Assembly (NCBI GenBank): GCA_030267565.1
Contig: BRXU01000001.1
Coordinates: 4,464,001-4,528,000, forward strand
Direction: 5' to 3'
From: Pleodorina starrii
Taxonomy: Eukaryota > Chlorophyta > Chlorophyceae > Chlamydomonadales > Volvocaceae
DNA: 64,000 nucleotides
In this document: piece by piece, positions 10,971 through 22,600 of the stretch
Numbering within the stretch: the stretch's first letter is position 1
Layout: each line of letters begins with the position of its first letter
The notes under the pieces: generated by a model
Told to the model about the DNA's origin: nothing
The model's database searches: none
Seen by the model: the letters and a program-made list of their open reading frames with translations, nothing else
Position numbers and translations under genes: made by a program

Positions 10971-11861
10971 TTGTTTAATGCAATCCCGTGCTACCCGTAA
11001 TAGCTCAGAGAATTGCGTGGTCAAGTCCATTTATGAATAGCTGCCCTAATTGACCACAGCTGCTGGGGCACATATAACGAACCGATTCAAGGCCAAGCCG
11101 TTATGTGAATACCTTTTATGTGCGCGGGAACAGCGCTGGAGCATGCGTGCCGTACTATTTTTCGAAATAGTACGACCTATAAGCGCATCGGTCCCTCCCC
11201 ATGATTCGACACTCCCGAATGAGTTTCTCTGCCGGCTAGTTCTGCATAAAGTAAGCATGGATCTTGACAAGGCGCTGCTGCTTCTCGACAAGCATTGGCC
11301 GGCCGTGCATCCTCAGACAGGTATTTCGTCGGGTCCGGCATTTCGTTTGAGTGGGCCGGGGACTCAATAGAGTGGGTTGATCAATAGAGTGTGGGGCTTG
11401 ATGCTATGAGTGGGCCGTGGACTCAATGTTGAGTCTAAAACACCAGACGCAGACTAAGTCTGACATCTTGACGCAAAAGCAGACGCAGGCCTCCTCCTTC
11501 GCCACCGCCTCTTTCGCCTCCGCCTCCTCGTCCTCCTCGTCCTCCTCCTCCGGGGCGTTGCGGCAACAGTGCGACCTCCGCCAAAGTCGCGCCACGCGTC
11601 CTCTCACGCATCTCCGTCCACGAACCCCGCGCCTGTCCCTAGCTTTTGGGGCCTCATCCAGGCCGGGGCCCCCGCCGGCTACCCGAGCCACCCTCGGCGC
11701 GATGTCCGTAACGTACGGCTTTGACGAACGTTCACCGAACATTCAGTGAACGTTCCCCGTGACTGTTCGCTGAACATTCAGTGAACGTTCAGTGAACGTT
11801 CAGTCACCAGTCGTTCACGTTGTGAACGGAAACACCCGCCCTTACCGTAAGTAGTGGTGTT
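10971..11861 (-). repeat. right terminal inverted repeat of the outer element
   Basis: Inverted copy of the left arm, ending GTAGTGGTGTT at 11861. It carries the same GAACGTTC-rich subterminal block (11720-11820) and CTCCTCCTCG tract as its partner. In the compared stretch around 11404-11470 only two substitutions were seen relative to the left arm. Confidence 0.88.
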
Positions 11862-13341
11862 GCCCATAGGCTGGGGAATAACATTAGCAGAGCACGGTTG
11901 TCGGTTGGGCCTTGGCTGCTACCTGCGCCGGAACAACGGCCTGTGGCACCACGCGGCGCGCACCGTGTGTAATCGCTGCTGGGAAACGACTTACTCAGTT
12001 GTTTCTCATTCGAGGTACAACTGCGTGTATCGGTAACTGATCTTACAATTTCACGCGAAACATGCAATGCATCTGTGTGTGTCATTTGCAACTGCCTCGG
12101 TTGTCTTCGGTTGCATCAACAACTGCCTCGACGAGGCTCGGAACTCGGTTGGACGTGACACGGTCTCGTCCGCCTGAAGCGACTCGATAATACTGAGAGC
12201 TCCCTGAGAGATAGTAAACTACAAGTAGCTAAATACATACTGCAACTATTGTTTTGCGGACCCGAATTTTGGCGTAGATATACAAAAAAAAGTCGCGAGT
12301 CGCGACCAACGACTGCCCCACCTGATCTGCAAAGCACGCATCGCAAGCAAGCTCCAGAAATTCTGGCTGCAGATTAAAAAATTATACATATTTACTGATA
12401 GTGTTAACTTGTTCGGCGCGCGGCCAAACGTGCGGAGGCGGAAACCGCCATGCTCTGTGCCGGCGAGTCGTCGAAGCAAGGACGGCTCCTCTTGTGGGGC
12501 TGCTTCGGGCTGCTTCTAGGGTAGGTACTTTTGTGCATTCATATTGCTTCTGAAAACGTGCGCGTTGTTTCGTTGTCATAACCGTTGGCAACGGGCCAAT
12601 TTTCGATCCCCCACAGGTTGGTGAGCAGCACTGACAGCGCTGGTCCCGGCGAGGTTTTGAAGGCGTGCTGGAACGAGCATTACAATGCAACTCCTTCCAG
12701 ATTTGCAGATTGGCTTGCGGGCCGGCCTGCTCGGTAAGGCGCGGCACGTGCTGCCTCGTGCTGTGAGGTGGTGGATGGCCGCAAGGCGCCGCACGCGCCG
12801 TGAGGTTGTGGACGGTTGCTTCCGAAGGGGCTTCGTAGCCCTTCACCGCCCGATTAGCCTCTCCAACGGCGGCATCCCTGGGCGCCGGCTTTATCGGACA
12901 TTGACCTTGCAACGCCGGCCCCAGTTCATCCAATTCGAAGGGGCCCGAAGCGCCCGTTGGCAGCTTCTATTGCTCTGCCTCAAGTGGGCCCCTGCCCCTC
13001 TCCACGGTTGCTCGCCCCTTCTTGCGCCCACTCGCCCATGCACCCACCCGCGCAATATTTCCTTTCATGAGCGGCTTGTTGTTGCTTTTTCCGTAATACT
13101 CACTGTTTAAAGGGGCCGCCTGTAAACAAACACAGTAATTGCAATGATGGAATGTGGTGTGTCTAAACAGTTTTGGCCTGAGTCGACCTCAGTGGAGGGG
13201 CCTTACGATTGGTTGCCTAGAGCCAGGCGGCTCCCCCTAGCGTGCCCAATGTACGGGTCTCCCGGCATACATCCTCCACACACACACTAATCGATGTTGG
13301 CGCTCTGTGCTTCACCAAGACACTGATTCCGATGTGCGCAG
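11862..13341. other. region upstream of the glycosyltransferase; missing first exon(s) may lie here
   Basis: The first recognised exon of the downstream gene has no ATG in its open frame, which is closed by TAG at 13238, so at least one earlier exon must exist and would lie here. A candidate is the ATG at 12685 followed by a good donor (GTAAGG) 17 codons later, but its phase does not match the next known exon directly. About 12240-12420 is locally AT-richer. TGTAA occurs near 13123. No domain is recognisable. Confidence 0.4.
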
Positions 13342-16300
13342 GTTGTACCTGGTGGAGACGTGGTGGTCAAATCGCAGCAGCGGCCTGCCCCTGACCCTCT
13401 TCACCATGGCATCCCTGGACCGTCTGCCCATGCTTGAGGCGATGTGAGTTCCTTTCCTTTCTGCCCGTCCAGACTGGCTATCTCCACTCCTCTTGGTTGA
13501 ACTATGCTGGCCCTTCTCACTGTGCGGCGCAACCGGAGACCCCGTATTCACAGCTCACGGTACCCTTGGAATGTACCCAGAACTTTTGTGCTGGGTACAT
13601 TCCGAGGGGTATATAGCACACTGTGACAACAAGAAGAACAACAGCAGCAGCTTGATTGCGTGCCAGCCTGTCCTTCTGACGCCCTGACTCGGGGCGGTCG
13701 CCCAGTCAGGCCGGACAGGGCTCTCTGCCGTGACAGCAGATGCGCGGGTTTGGACAATTGGAGGGTCACCCGGAGCCGCCATTTTGCGCTGTCGCCCCCC
13801 ATGTTGGCTTCCGGAGGCGGGCGCTCAGGACACACGCTTTCATGCGAAAAGTTATAGGAGTCCCATTCTGGTGGCAACGTCTGTTCAAACAGTGGTGTTT
13901 CCTATCGCCGCAGGTGCCGCGGGTACATGGGGCCCATCTCGGCGGCGGTATACCTGCCACTGCTGGCAGGGACCAACGCTTCGCACCTCACAGGGACCAA
14001 CGCCTCGCACCTCACCGGCGCGGCGGCGGCGGCGGCAGCAACGGCAGCGGAGTCCCCCCAGGGCGGCGCAGGCGGCCCTGCAGAGCCGCTCCCCGAAGGC
14101 GCGACGGCGGCATCCGCTGCGGACCTCATACTCCGGGAGCATGGCGAGCAGATCAGCAGTGCACGCGCAAAGCTGCAGGTGAGAGCTGAAGATAGCGTCT
14201 ACATGGTGTTGGGGCATGGGGCGAACCGCCTTCTCCTCCTATGGCGCTGCGGACACTTCCCCGACAGTGTCCGCGCTAGGGGTTTGCTTGTTAGGGCGCG
14301 TGTTGCACGACATACCGCAAAACACGGGTCTCCACCGCGCGCCCGTACAGACCGTACTCCAGTTGCTTGGGCGTGCCTGACAGATCCACCACTGACCCAC
14401 GGGTCAGGTCCCTGATGGCCAGCCACCCATTTCCAAATCCACCACTTTCACTTCCCTACCGCAGCAATCATCACCCCCCACCACCACCAGCATCACCACC
14501 ATAGGCACTGCCCATCATCCCAACAGCACCACCTACCCGCCATTACCCTTACCGTAAAACCTTACCGTTACCCTCTACCCTTCACTTCAAACAACACAAC
14601 GCTGAACAACGCAGGCGTTCTTTGAGCGGATGGACGCGCTCCGCGCCGCGGACGGCTCCGTGTGCCAGCTGGCCCTGACCCTGTTTGCGGAGCGCACAAG
14701 CGATCCCCAGCTGGCCGCCATCATGCCCACCAACGCGATGCGCAACGCCGCGGGCCTGGCGGCGCAGACGCCCCTGGCGGCCATGCTTGATGCGGACCTG
14801 GGCGTCAGCGCCGGCCTCAACACCCTCGTCAACAACGAGACATGGTGGGTTGGAGGCATTTGGACAGGGCCTGGAGCCGTCTGTGACAACCATGTTACGG
14901 TACGTCCACAACCACCTCCGGCGTCCGACCCCTCTCGTTCGGTCGCTTCTTCCCCTGACACCCTGCAGGATCCAGCATATCCTAAGGGAGACGTCCGCGC
15001 AGCGACCGGCCCTGTGTGTGCCGCCTGCATTCGAGGCCAACCCGCGGCTCGACAACGAAACGGCCCACCGAGTGACTCACGTCGCGCTGGCAGGCACGTA
15101 CGGCAGGGTGTGTGCGGCAACACGTACGACTAGGCGCGCGCTCGGGCAGGCCCCCTTCTGGGAGGAAGGTCGCACATGAAGGGTCTCTCGTCTTCTCAAC
15201 GACGTTGGAGACTCTTGATGGCAGGAATGGCACCTGGAATTGTGCAGGTGGCGGTTTTTTCTCGGTGTACGGCCATCAGCCCCTCACCCATACGGCAATG
15301 AAATTTGGGTCGCGGACCGGGACCCATTAGAAAGCTACGGCCGACCGTGCTCCATTCAGGCGTTTGACTTTCCCTTGCCCTGTCCCGCCGCGCGCGCATG
15401 CTCGTAATGCAGGATCCAAGTCTGACGTGGCGGCTCTGTGGCGAAATGCGACGCTCAAGGTGTTTCACGTGGACGCCTGTCGGTCCTGCCACCGGCCCTT
15501 CAACCACGCGCACTGGTCACTCTCGCCTTCGCCGTACATCGTCGAATTCCAGCGGAACTTCGAGCCCTGGGGGATCTTGTCCCGGTGAGAGCACTGCGCC
15601 CCCGGGAGGTTCCGGCGGGGCCCGCGCCGTACTGTTTCGGTACGATCTCCGCACCGCACGGCACACAGCAGGCGCCGTGCTGACCTGCAGGCTGACCCGG
15701 CGCCTACCCAACCAGCTGTCCGAAAATGTTTGATCGTCTCCTCCGGGCTGCTCGCATGTAGTGAAATGTAGCGACTGCTTCCGGAAGCTCGTCTGCCCTT
15801 GCCAATGCCGCCCCACTCCCCCTGTGCCTGCGACGCTGCGCAGGTTCCAAGACCCCGGATACGATGAGGTGAGGCAAATGAGCTGTGCGTGTCGCTGTGT
15901 TTAGGGTTTTAGGGATCCTTGGGTTTTTGCACCAGTGCACCAGTGCACTCCCGCGGGTGGGTGGCGGGAAATTGGGTTAAGGGCCGTGATTTAAAGTGTC
16001 GTGTGGGGACCGCGGGGAACTTGGGTCTCTTCTTGTGCCCCGGGCGGGGAGTCCAGCGGCCTGTGCGGTCCGTTGCTGTCCATTGCTTGCGCTCTGCTAT
16101 GCTAATCCCACACTGCTATCTTGCCTTTTTTGGCGAGTGCGAAACCTGAATTGGACGCTGAATCCGTTGCTCGCCCGTATGCGTCCCGGTACCATCTTGC
16201 AGCGGTTTCGGGGCTGGTGCTTCGATAAGATGCAGCATGTGGAATCGCTGGCACGTCTGAAGGACTTCCGGTTTGTGGTCTTGCCCGACATTTGGCTCGT

Positions 16301-17224
16301 CCATCGGCCGCACGAAAAGGTCGCGATCGCGAAGCTTCAACACCAACACCGCGAAAAGCAACACAACGGCACGAAGACAAGCGAAAAGGTCAACGTTCTT
16401 CTGTCGGTGAGTTTCTTCTGCGTTTTTGCGGTTATCTGCCTGTTGACTTGGTTGTTGTTGGGACTTGGGAGACGGGCTTGGAATGCGGCAAGAGAAGCAG
16501 CTAAAACGATGGCCATGGAGACCTGCGTCACATACGAACGTACGTACGTACGATGGGCAGCGAACGGACGGGACGTATGACAGCCGCCGCACTGTCGCAG
16601 CCCGTTATCGCTGTCTCCGGTACGCGATGCCCTGGGAGGCAACAGGTGGCCAAATTTGGGCGTGTTGTTCAGTCCACTACTACTTTGTAGCATTTTGGAC
16701 CGTCGTGGCCAAAGGCAGCATCCGCGCTGCGTAACCTTGGCGCGCATCGGAGCAAGTTAATAGCCATCAATCAGGAACCCAACGAGCCGCGCGTATGTTA
16801 AAGAGCTGCGAACAGCTGCAAACTTACCTCTTGGCGATTATGACGCCCTTCACAGGTGGACCTACGTGAAGCCGGGGACGTGTCGCCCCCTCGATTACCT
16901 AATAAAGCACCCTGTCGTCGTCGTTGTTGTTATTATGTAGTTGTTGTATTACATTGGGCTCTAGACCCTGGGAAATAACTGCTGAAGCACTGCGCACCCG
17001 CACCACCGCGTACCCCGCTGCAGACGGTGCGCCTCCCGGACGGCCGCTCGGCGACCGCCTACAAGCACTACACCTCCTACGTGCACGCGCTGATGCGGAG
17101 GGAGCGTGCGGCGCTGTCGGCGGGGGACGGCTACGCGCCGCAGCTGAACCCGCAACTGGCGCACTGCCGCTCGGCGCTGCCCTGGTGGCAACGGCCGCAG
17201 CGGCAACAGCAGCGCCAGGGCTGA
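13342..17224 (+). CDS. LARGE-like glycosyltransferase (GT49 family), 5' end missing
   Basis: Eight exons chain in phase: 13342-13443, 13914-14178, 14615-14844, 14969-15123, 15413-15584, 15844-15868, 16203-16406 and 17024-17224 (TGA). The order of motifs follows the dystroglycan-glycosyltransferase domain: LTLFTMASLDRLPMLEAM, GPISAAVYLPLL, CQLALTLFAER...PTNAMRNAA, the DXD-type AMLDADLGVS (metal and nucleotide-sugar binding), PPAFEA, PYIVEFQRNFEPWGILSR, YDERFRGWCFDKMQHV and VVLPDIWLVHRPHEK. Such enzymes are type II Golgi proteins that add sugars such as xylose or glucuronate to glycans; substrate and product here are unknown. A membrane anchor should be in the missing N-terminus. Exon 6 is a 25-bp microexon. 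A 24-bp tandem duplication (13968-14015) repeats GTNASHLT, an N-glycosylation sequon. The exon 4/5 junction is the least certain. Confidence 0.85.
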
Positions 17225-19680
17225 CCGGGAAACCGCGCTGTAGGTGTGCGGCGGGCCCCCCTGCGCAGGGGGGCAGATTTGCTCGGCCGGTCCGCTGTCT
17301 GTTCGTCGCTTCGGGGATGGGGACAGCGCGGCTTGATGCTCGAGATACCGTATATGTGGTTTCGGGGCCCCAGGTGACCTTTCTGGTGGTGTTCCTGGCA
17401 GTCTGCCCTTCTGGAAGCGCATTTGCCAAAGATGGGCTCGTCGTGATAAGTCGGTCATGAGAGGTTGCTTCGTGACAAAGTCTGACGCTTCACGCATTTT
17501 GCCGGACTCCAGGAGCCCGATGCACCACCCACCGCGTACAGCACACCGCAACGGAGCCGCGCGCAGAGACGTGGTGCAGTGGCTGGGTGTCGGTTGTGTG
17601 TCATCACTCACTCATCATCACGCTGAGCTGCCGGCCGGGATTCCGACCCGGACAAGGTACGCGCACCAAAGTTTCGCGGGGGTGCCAGAATGGCGCCGCC
17701 CTCTGGTCGAGGTGTAAATAGCACGTCTCCAATCCCCCAGACAGCATGGCCCCCAAACACTGTGCCGCGTGAAGCGCCGGCCCCCGCCCATACTTACAGA
17801 CCCCGACAAAAAATTATGGGGCAGCTTCCTCCCGAAGCGCCTCATTGGAACCGCCCGCTGCTCATTTGAATTGCCGCTCGGCCAGCATACACCCAGAAAT
17901 AACAGTGTGAGGGCGCTCCGCCCTTCTCCAGCTTCCAAACGGATGCCAGCCCAACTGGTCCTCCCCACCAGCCGCCGTCTTGCTCGCTCGCGGTCGGGCA
18001 GCGAGCTGCCGCGACGGGATCACCACACCACCACCGCCATAGCCAAGGCCAGCGCCGCACCACCACCATCGGCACCGCAGGGACAGAAAGGACACCTGTC
18101 AGCTCTCCCCACATAATCGTCTTTTGAGTTTTTTGGGGTTTTTCAAGGGCAAACCATGTCCGCCTGTCCGCTCCGGTAGTTCTGCCGCCGATTGGCGACG
18201 TCCGTCGACACGGAAGCCATCTGTCCGCCCCCTCGAGCGACTCAGGGAAGTTGTCCGTCACGCCGCCACGCAGGACGCAACACATCCCGTTCGCAGCCTG
18301 CGCGTCATGAAGCTTCGGGTCGGTCGGTCACCGCTCGGACTGCCGCTCATGTGTCCACACGACTACAGCAGTAATCGCCGACCGGGCCAACCTAGCAGGA
18401 GCAGCAGCGGCAAGTCTCAAGGAGTGAAAGAAGCCCGAACAGTGACGGACGAGATCGCAGCCTCCGCAATGGCAAACAATCAACCACAGAAAACACGCAC
18501 AGGGAACGGAGAAGGTAAGAAAACAGAGAAGAGACGGAAAGACACATTTTTTTGCGCGAACACACTCGTCCGAAATCATAGGAACCGCGTGATGCACTGT
18601 ACGAAGACAACGGCCTCCTTTCTTGATTATCCGACAACCCCGAAAGTTCAGCCCAGCCGAATCATAAATAGCTCTTAGAGATGTCGGCAAGGCGAAGGTC
18701 AGCATGGAGTAAAGTGAAAGCCCAGGATAGCCATTCGCATTCGTCCGGCCAATGCACAGCGCTGGGGCACATTCATCGAGGCGCGGCGACGCTCCGAAAC
18801 GTCCCTCTCTATCGGATTCATCCAGCGCCCCAAACAACGGTGTACGCTACAGACACCCTGACAGCTGGTCAGACGGTCGATAGAGAAAGCCACCCAACCC
18901 TCCAGCAAAATCGGCATGCACTGAAACAAGCAGACACGCAGGCACAGGCAGTCAGACAGGCAGGTTAAGTACGGCAGGCCGTTGACTTAAGGACGCTCAT
19001 CTCCGCATATATGCAGGGCGCGTGTCATGCAACAGTGCAAGTGTGCATCAGCTTCAGCGGCACACTACCGCCACACACACACCCAAGCCGTGGGAAGAAG
19101 AGATGCCGGCAGAGCACAGCCAGCCGAAACGGACAGCGGCCATTCGCGGGTCCGCCCGCGACCGCCCCTGGGTCCAGGCCGTCGTGGCAGGGTTGCCCAT
19201 ACAATCATATAACAGCCAATGAAATGCCCGTGCCCCCTCGCCGCGCGCACTCGCTGTACTCTTCTTTTAAAATGCCCCCTGCGGACCCCCCGCGAACTCC
19301 CTGTACCATTTCCAAACGCATAAAAGCAATGCGCGTCAGCCCTTGGGCGCTCACGGGCAACGCGGAGCGGCAGAGCGATGCGACCGATGCGCTGTGCTGT
19401 GATGCACTTGCAAGCCCCCACAGGCGAATGCCCTCCCACTCTCGCCCCGCTCGGTGCTGATTACTAATAATAATCAGTGTCGTATGGCTCCGTATCCCCT
19501 CCCACCATTCGTCCTCTTGGCTTCCCTCCATCGACGCTGCCCAAGGTTGTGGCCCCCTAGCCCCGGCCCCCCTGGCCCAGCTCCAAGCGGGCACGCCCCT
19601 ACAGGACATAGGGCTATGGTCGCTTTGGTTGGCCTCAGGTGGTGACGTGATGCACACGTGGCCGGGCGTCCGCCTGGCCG
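17225..19680. other. convergent 3' flanks of two genes
   Basis: This stretch holds the 3' UTR of the glycosyltransferase on the left and presumably that of the kinase on the right, since the genes face each other. No spliced gene, domain or RNA gene was recognised. No TGTAA in the kinase direction was found close to its stop codon. Confidence 0.5.
17713..17717 (+). terminator. candidate TGTAA poly(A) signal of the glycosyltransferase
   Basis: TGTAA, the usual volvocine green-algal polyadenylation signal, occurs about 490 bp after the TGA at 17224, a normal 3' UTR length in such genomes. No closer TGTAA was noticed on this strand. Confidence 0.5.
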
Positions 19681-22600
19681 CTACGGGTGGAACACGACGC
19701 CGCCAGGCGACACGACCTCGTGCGATATGACCTGTTGTTGTTGTTGTTGTTGTTGTTGCTCCGGCACCGGCGGCGCCGGCTGCTGCTCAGGGAACGCCGG
19801 GAAGTCCTGTTGAGGCGGGAGACGGGGACAGCCAAAAGCCGGAGTGGAAAAGGCGCACGTCCCTAACCGCTGCCGATTAGCTTTCCACCCCTGCTGCCCC
19901 CAACCAACCCCCTACGGTTTGCAAACCCGGATTGCAAGTCCCGCATTGCCCCGCCCCGCCCCGCCCTGCCGCCTCCACCTCCGCACCTGCTCCGGTGGGA
20001 GCTCGTTGAGGATCTCCAGCAGCCGATCCACCACCTGGCAGTCCGGGGTGGCAGGCCGGGAGGCACAAGTACTGTACTTGAGCAGCACGGCAGACAAAAA
20101 GATGGCGGCACTTGTCTACCAATTCTTGTTATCCCAACCACCTAACGACACACCCTGCAATGCGCCTCAGGTAACACAAAGCAGCTCATGCTAGAGATAG
20201 ATACATTGCGACCGACCAAGCCAACCCTGTCGCCTCCGTTCCATCGCTGCGGTTCCCTCCCTAATAAGAAGCCCCCAGGCCCTCGCAGCACCTGCTGGCT
20301 GCTGGGCCGCTGCTTGGGCTCCTGGCACCAGCACTCCTCGATCAGCTGGCGCAGCTTGGGGGGACACCGGGCACCCAGCTCAAACAGAGGCGGCCGCAGG
20401 CTGCGGTAGGCGACCTGATACGCCACCAGCAGCGGCTTGAGGCCCTGCCAGGGCCGCTTGCCCGCCAGCATCTCCCACATGATGACACCTGCCCCAGGGG
20501 GGGGAGCCGAGAAGCGCAAGTAGCAAAGGTGTAACCGCGGATGGCGCAGCGGCGGCTTACAGCAGAGCAGCAGCAGCAGCAGCAACAGCGTCGGGAACAT
20601 CCGGGAGCAAGGGAGACGCGCGTGCAGCTGCCGTTTGGGATTAGGAAAAAACCCGGGTGAGGCGAAAGCCGGCTTGCAGCTCGCACAACACAACACAACA
20701 CCTCGCCACGAGGCACGACCCGCACCCTCCCGCCAGACTAGCAACGCCCCACCTAGCGCATAAATGTCTGTCCGGTCCGTGACCGATCTTCGCAGGTCGT
20801 GCATGTCGGGGTTGTCCATGGACATGAAGCACTCGGGGGCGATGTAGGCGGTGGTGCCCGCGTCCAGGTTCTTGGTGCTCAGGTACTCTTTCATCTTGGT
20901 GCTGAGGGGAGGGGGGTGAAAGAAAATGGCCCGGGATGAGAGAACGCGGGGGTGAAAGAGAAGATACCGCAGCGAAGGGACGGAGACGGCGTTAGCGAAT
21001 GGACGCGGCGCCCGGGCGGCGGGGGGTTGAGCCGGTGCGGAAACTGGGGGAGACGCGGGCGGAGTGGCATTTGAAACAGAAATGGACAGCGGCGCCCGGG
21101 AAGGAGTGGAGAGGATCGATGGAGTACAACAAGAATTGATCGCCGCATGCGACCCATGTCCCTGCCAGCCCCAGCCTCCCGCCTTCCCGCGGGGAATCCG
21201 CCCGCGGCGGGCCCCTGTAGCCCCCCCGGCATCCAATCAACCGCAACGGCCCTGGGCCCCAGCCCTCACTGCAATCCGGACGGTATGTTGCGCGGTGACG
21301 TTCTCTGTACCAGGCTGCTGGCGCCGCAGGTCCAAGCCCCGGACTGCCGTTCTATTCAGGCGCTGGGTTCTGGCTGGGTTCTGATCATCGCTGCCCTCAA
21401 CTCGCTTTCTGCAGCCCCCCAGGTTCCGCAGGACTCCCCAACCCGGGCCGTGTGCATCCGCCGCGCTGCCGGCTCCTCTCACCCTCACCGTGCCAAGCCA
21501 AAGTCAGATATCTTGCAGCGCCCCTCCCGGCTCAGCAACACGTTCGCCGGCTTCAGATCTCTATGCACGATCCTGCGACAACCGGAAATACAGGATGGAG
21601 GAGCAACTCGCCGAGGCACGGAATCACGACCATGATGACGACCGTCGTGACGACCGTCGTGGTGTCGCCCGACACAGGAGCGCAAGCGGGCCACATGCAT
21701 GGCCTCGATGGAGGCTCGGTGACGGAGGATTCCGTGCACACACACACACACACTGGGGACTGGCGCAGGAAAGTCGATCCCAAACACGACCGGGGAGCGG
21801 GGAAGGCGGCACACTCGGCACCGCGCTGTTTCTGCCGTACCTGGGGTGCAAGTACGACAATCCACACGCAACGTCGAGTGCAAAGTACACCACCTCCCGC
21901 ACACTCAGCGCGTCGTGTTTCCGCACTTGATGCACGTAAAAGTCAAGCGTCCCCTGCAGTTCAGCGCCGACGGGGGGCTCTGACGTGAGCCGGGAGCGCC
22001 AGCTTAAGAGCATGGGTGCCCTACCACACCCCTACGGTAGGGGTGAGGTAGGGGCCTTACCCATCATTCGCTCACCCATTCATTTCCTTCGCTGCAATTT
22101 CATCTTTGTTAACCACCCACCACTCACCCGTTGATCCATTGATGTTCTACTTCATCCCCACCACCTTCACCTGCCTACCCACCCATCCATCCATCCCGTC
22201 CACGCACCTCCATCCGTTCCTCCACTAGGAAAATGTGGGGGGGCTTGAGGCAACCGCCAAAGAGGGTCACGATGTTGGGATGGATGACCTGCGGCGGGCG
22301 GTGTTCATTCGGCAGACCAGGGAAGGGCCCAGGGAGGGACGCGGCTGGGTGTCGACAGATTCCCCTGCTGCCATCTTTCTGCTGTCCCGTTGTCAGGTGT
22401 GCACCTGTCACCAGCAGGTGCCGCCACCACCGCCACCGCCACCACCACCACCACCACCAGCCCAGCCACCACCGCCACCACCGCCACCACCACCACCACC
22501 CCAGCCACGCTGTGGCGGAGGCGCTTCCCGCCATCAGCCCTCCACCCGATCACTCACCTGCCGAAGTATGTGCAGCTCGTGCATGAGCGCGTTCATGTCC

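Larger units (their letters stand above)
4797..11861. mobile_element. DNA transposon with ~0.9-kb terminal inverted repeats, containing nested elements
   Basis: The outermost 886-891 bp at each end are inverted copies of each other, both starting AACACCACTACTTACGG. The subterminal part of each arm carries several GAACGTTC-centred short repeats, a typical setting for transposase binding. The inner contents are two CACTA copies, a broken Tc1/mariner-like transposase and fragments of the inverted repeat itself. The flanks read GCCTCAGG on the left (4787-4794) and GCCCATAGG on the right (11862-11870), which is at best a decayed 8-9-bp target duplication. Long TIRs with such a duplication would suit a Mutator-like or foldback element, but I see no matching transposase, so the family is left open. 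The two arms differ at only a few positions, so the insertion is fairly young or the arms have been homogenised. Confidence 0.82.

Noticed and set aside
12382..12933. 183-codon minus-strand frame
   Set aside because: No ATG-supported domain, composition like random GC-rich sequence, and no splice partners.
12685..13110. 141-codon plus-strand frame as the first exon of the glycosyltransferase
   Set aside because: Its internal donor has the wrong phase for the next known exon, and no signal anchor or GT motif is recognisable; left as unknown.
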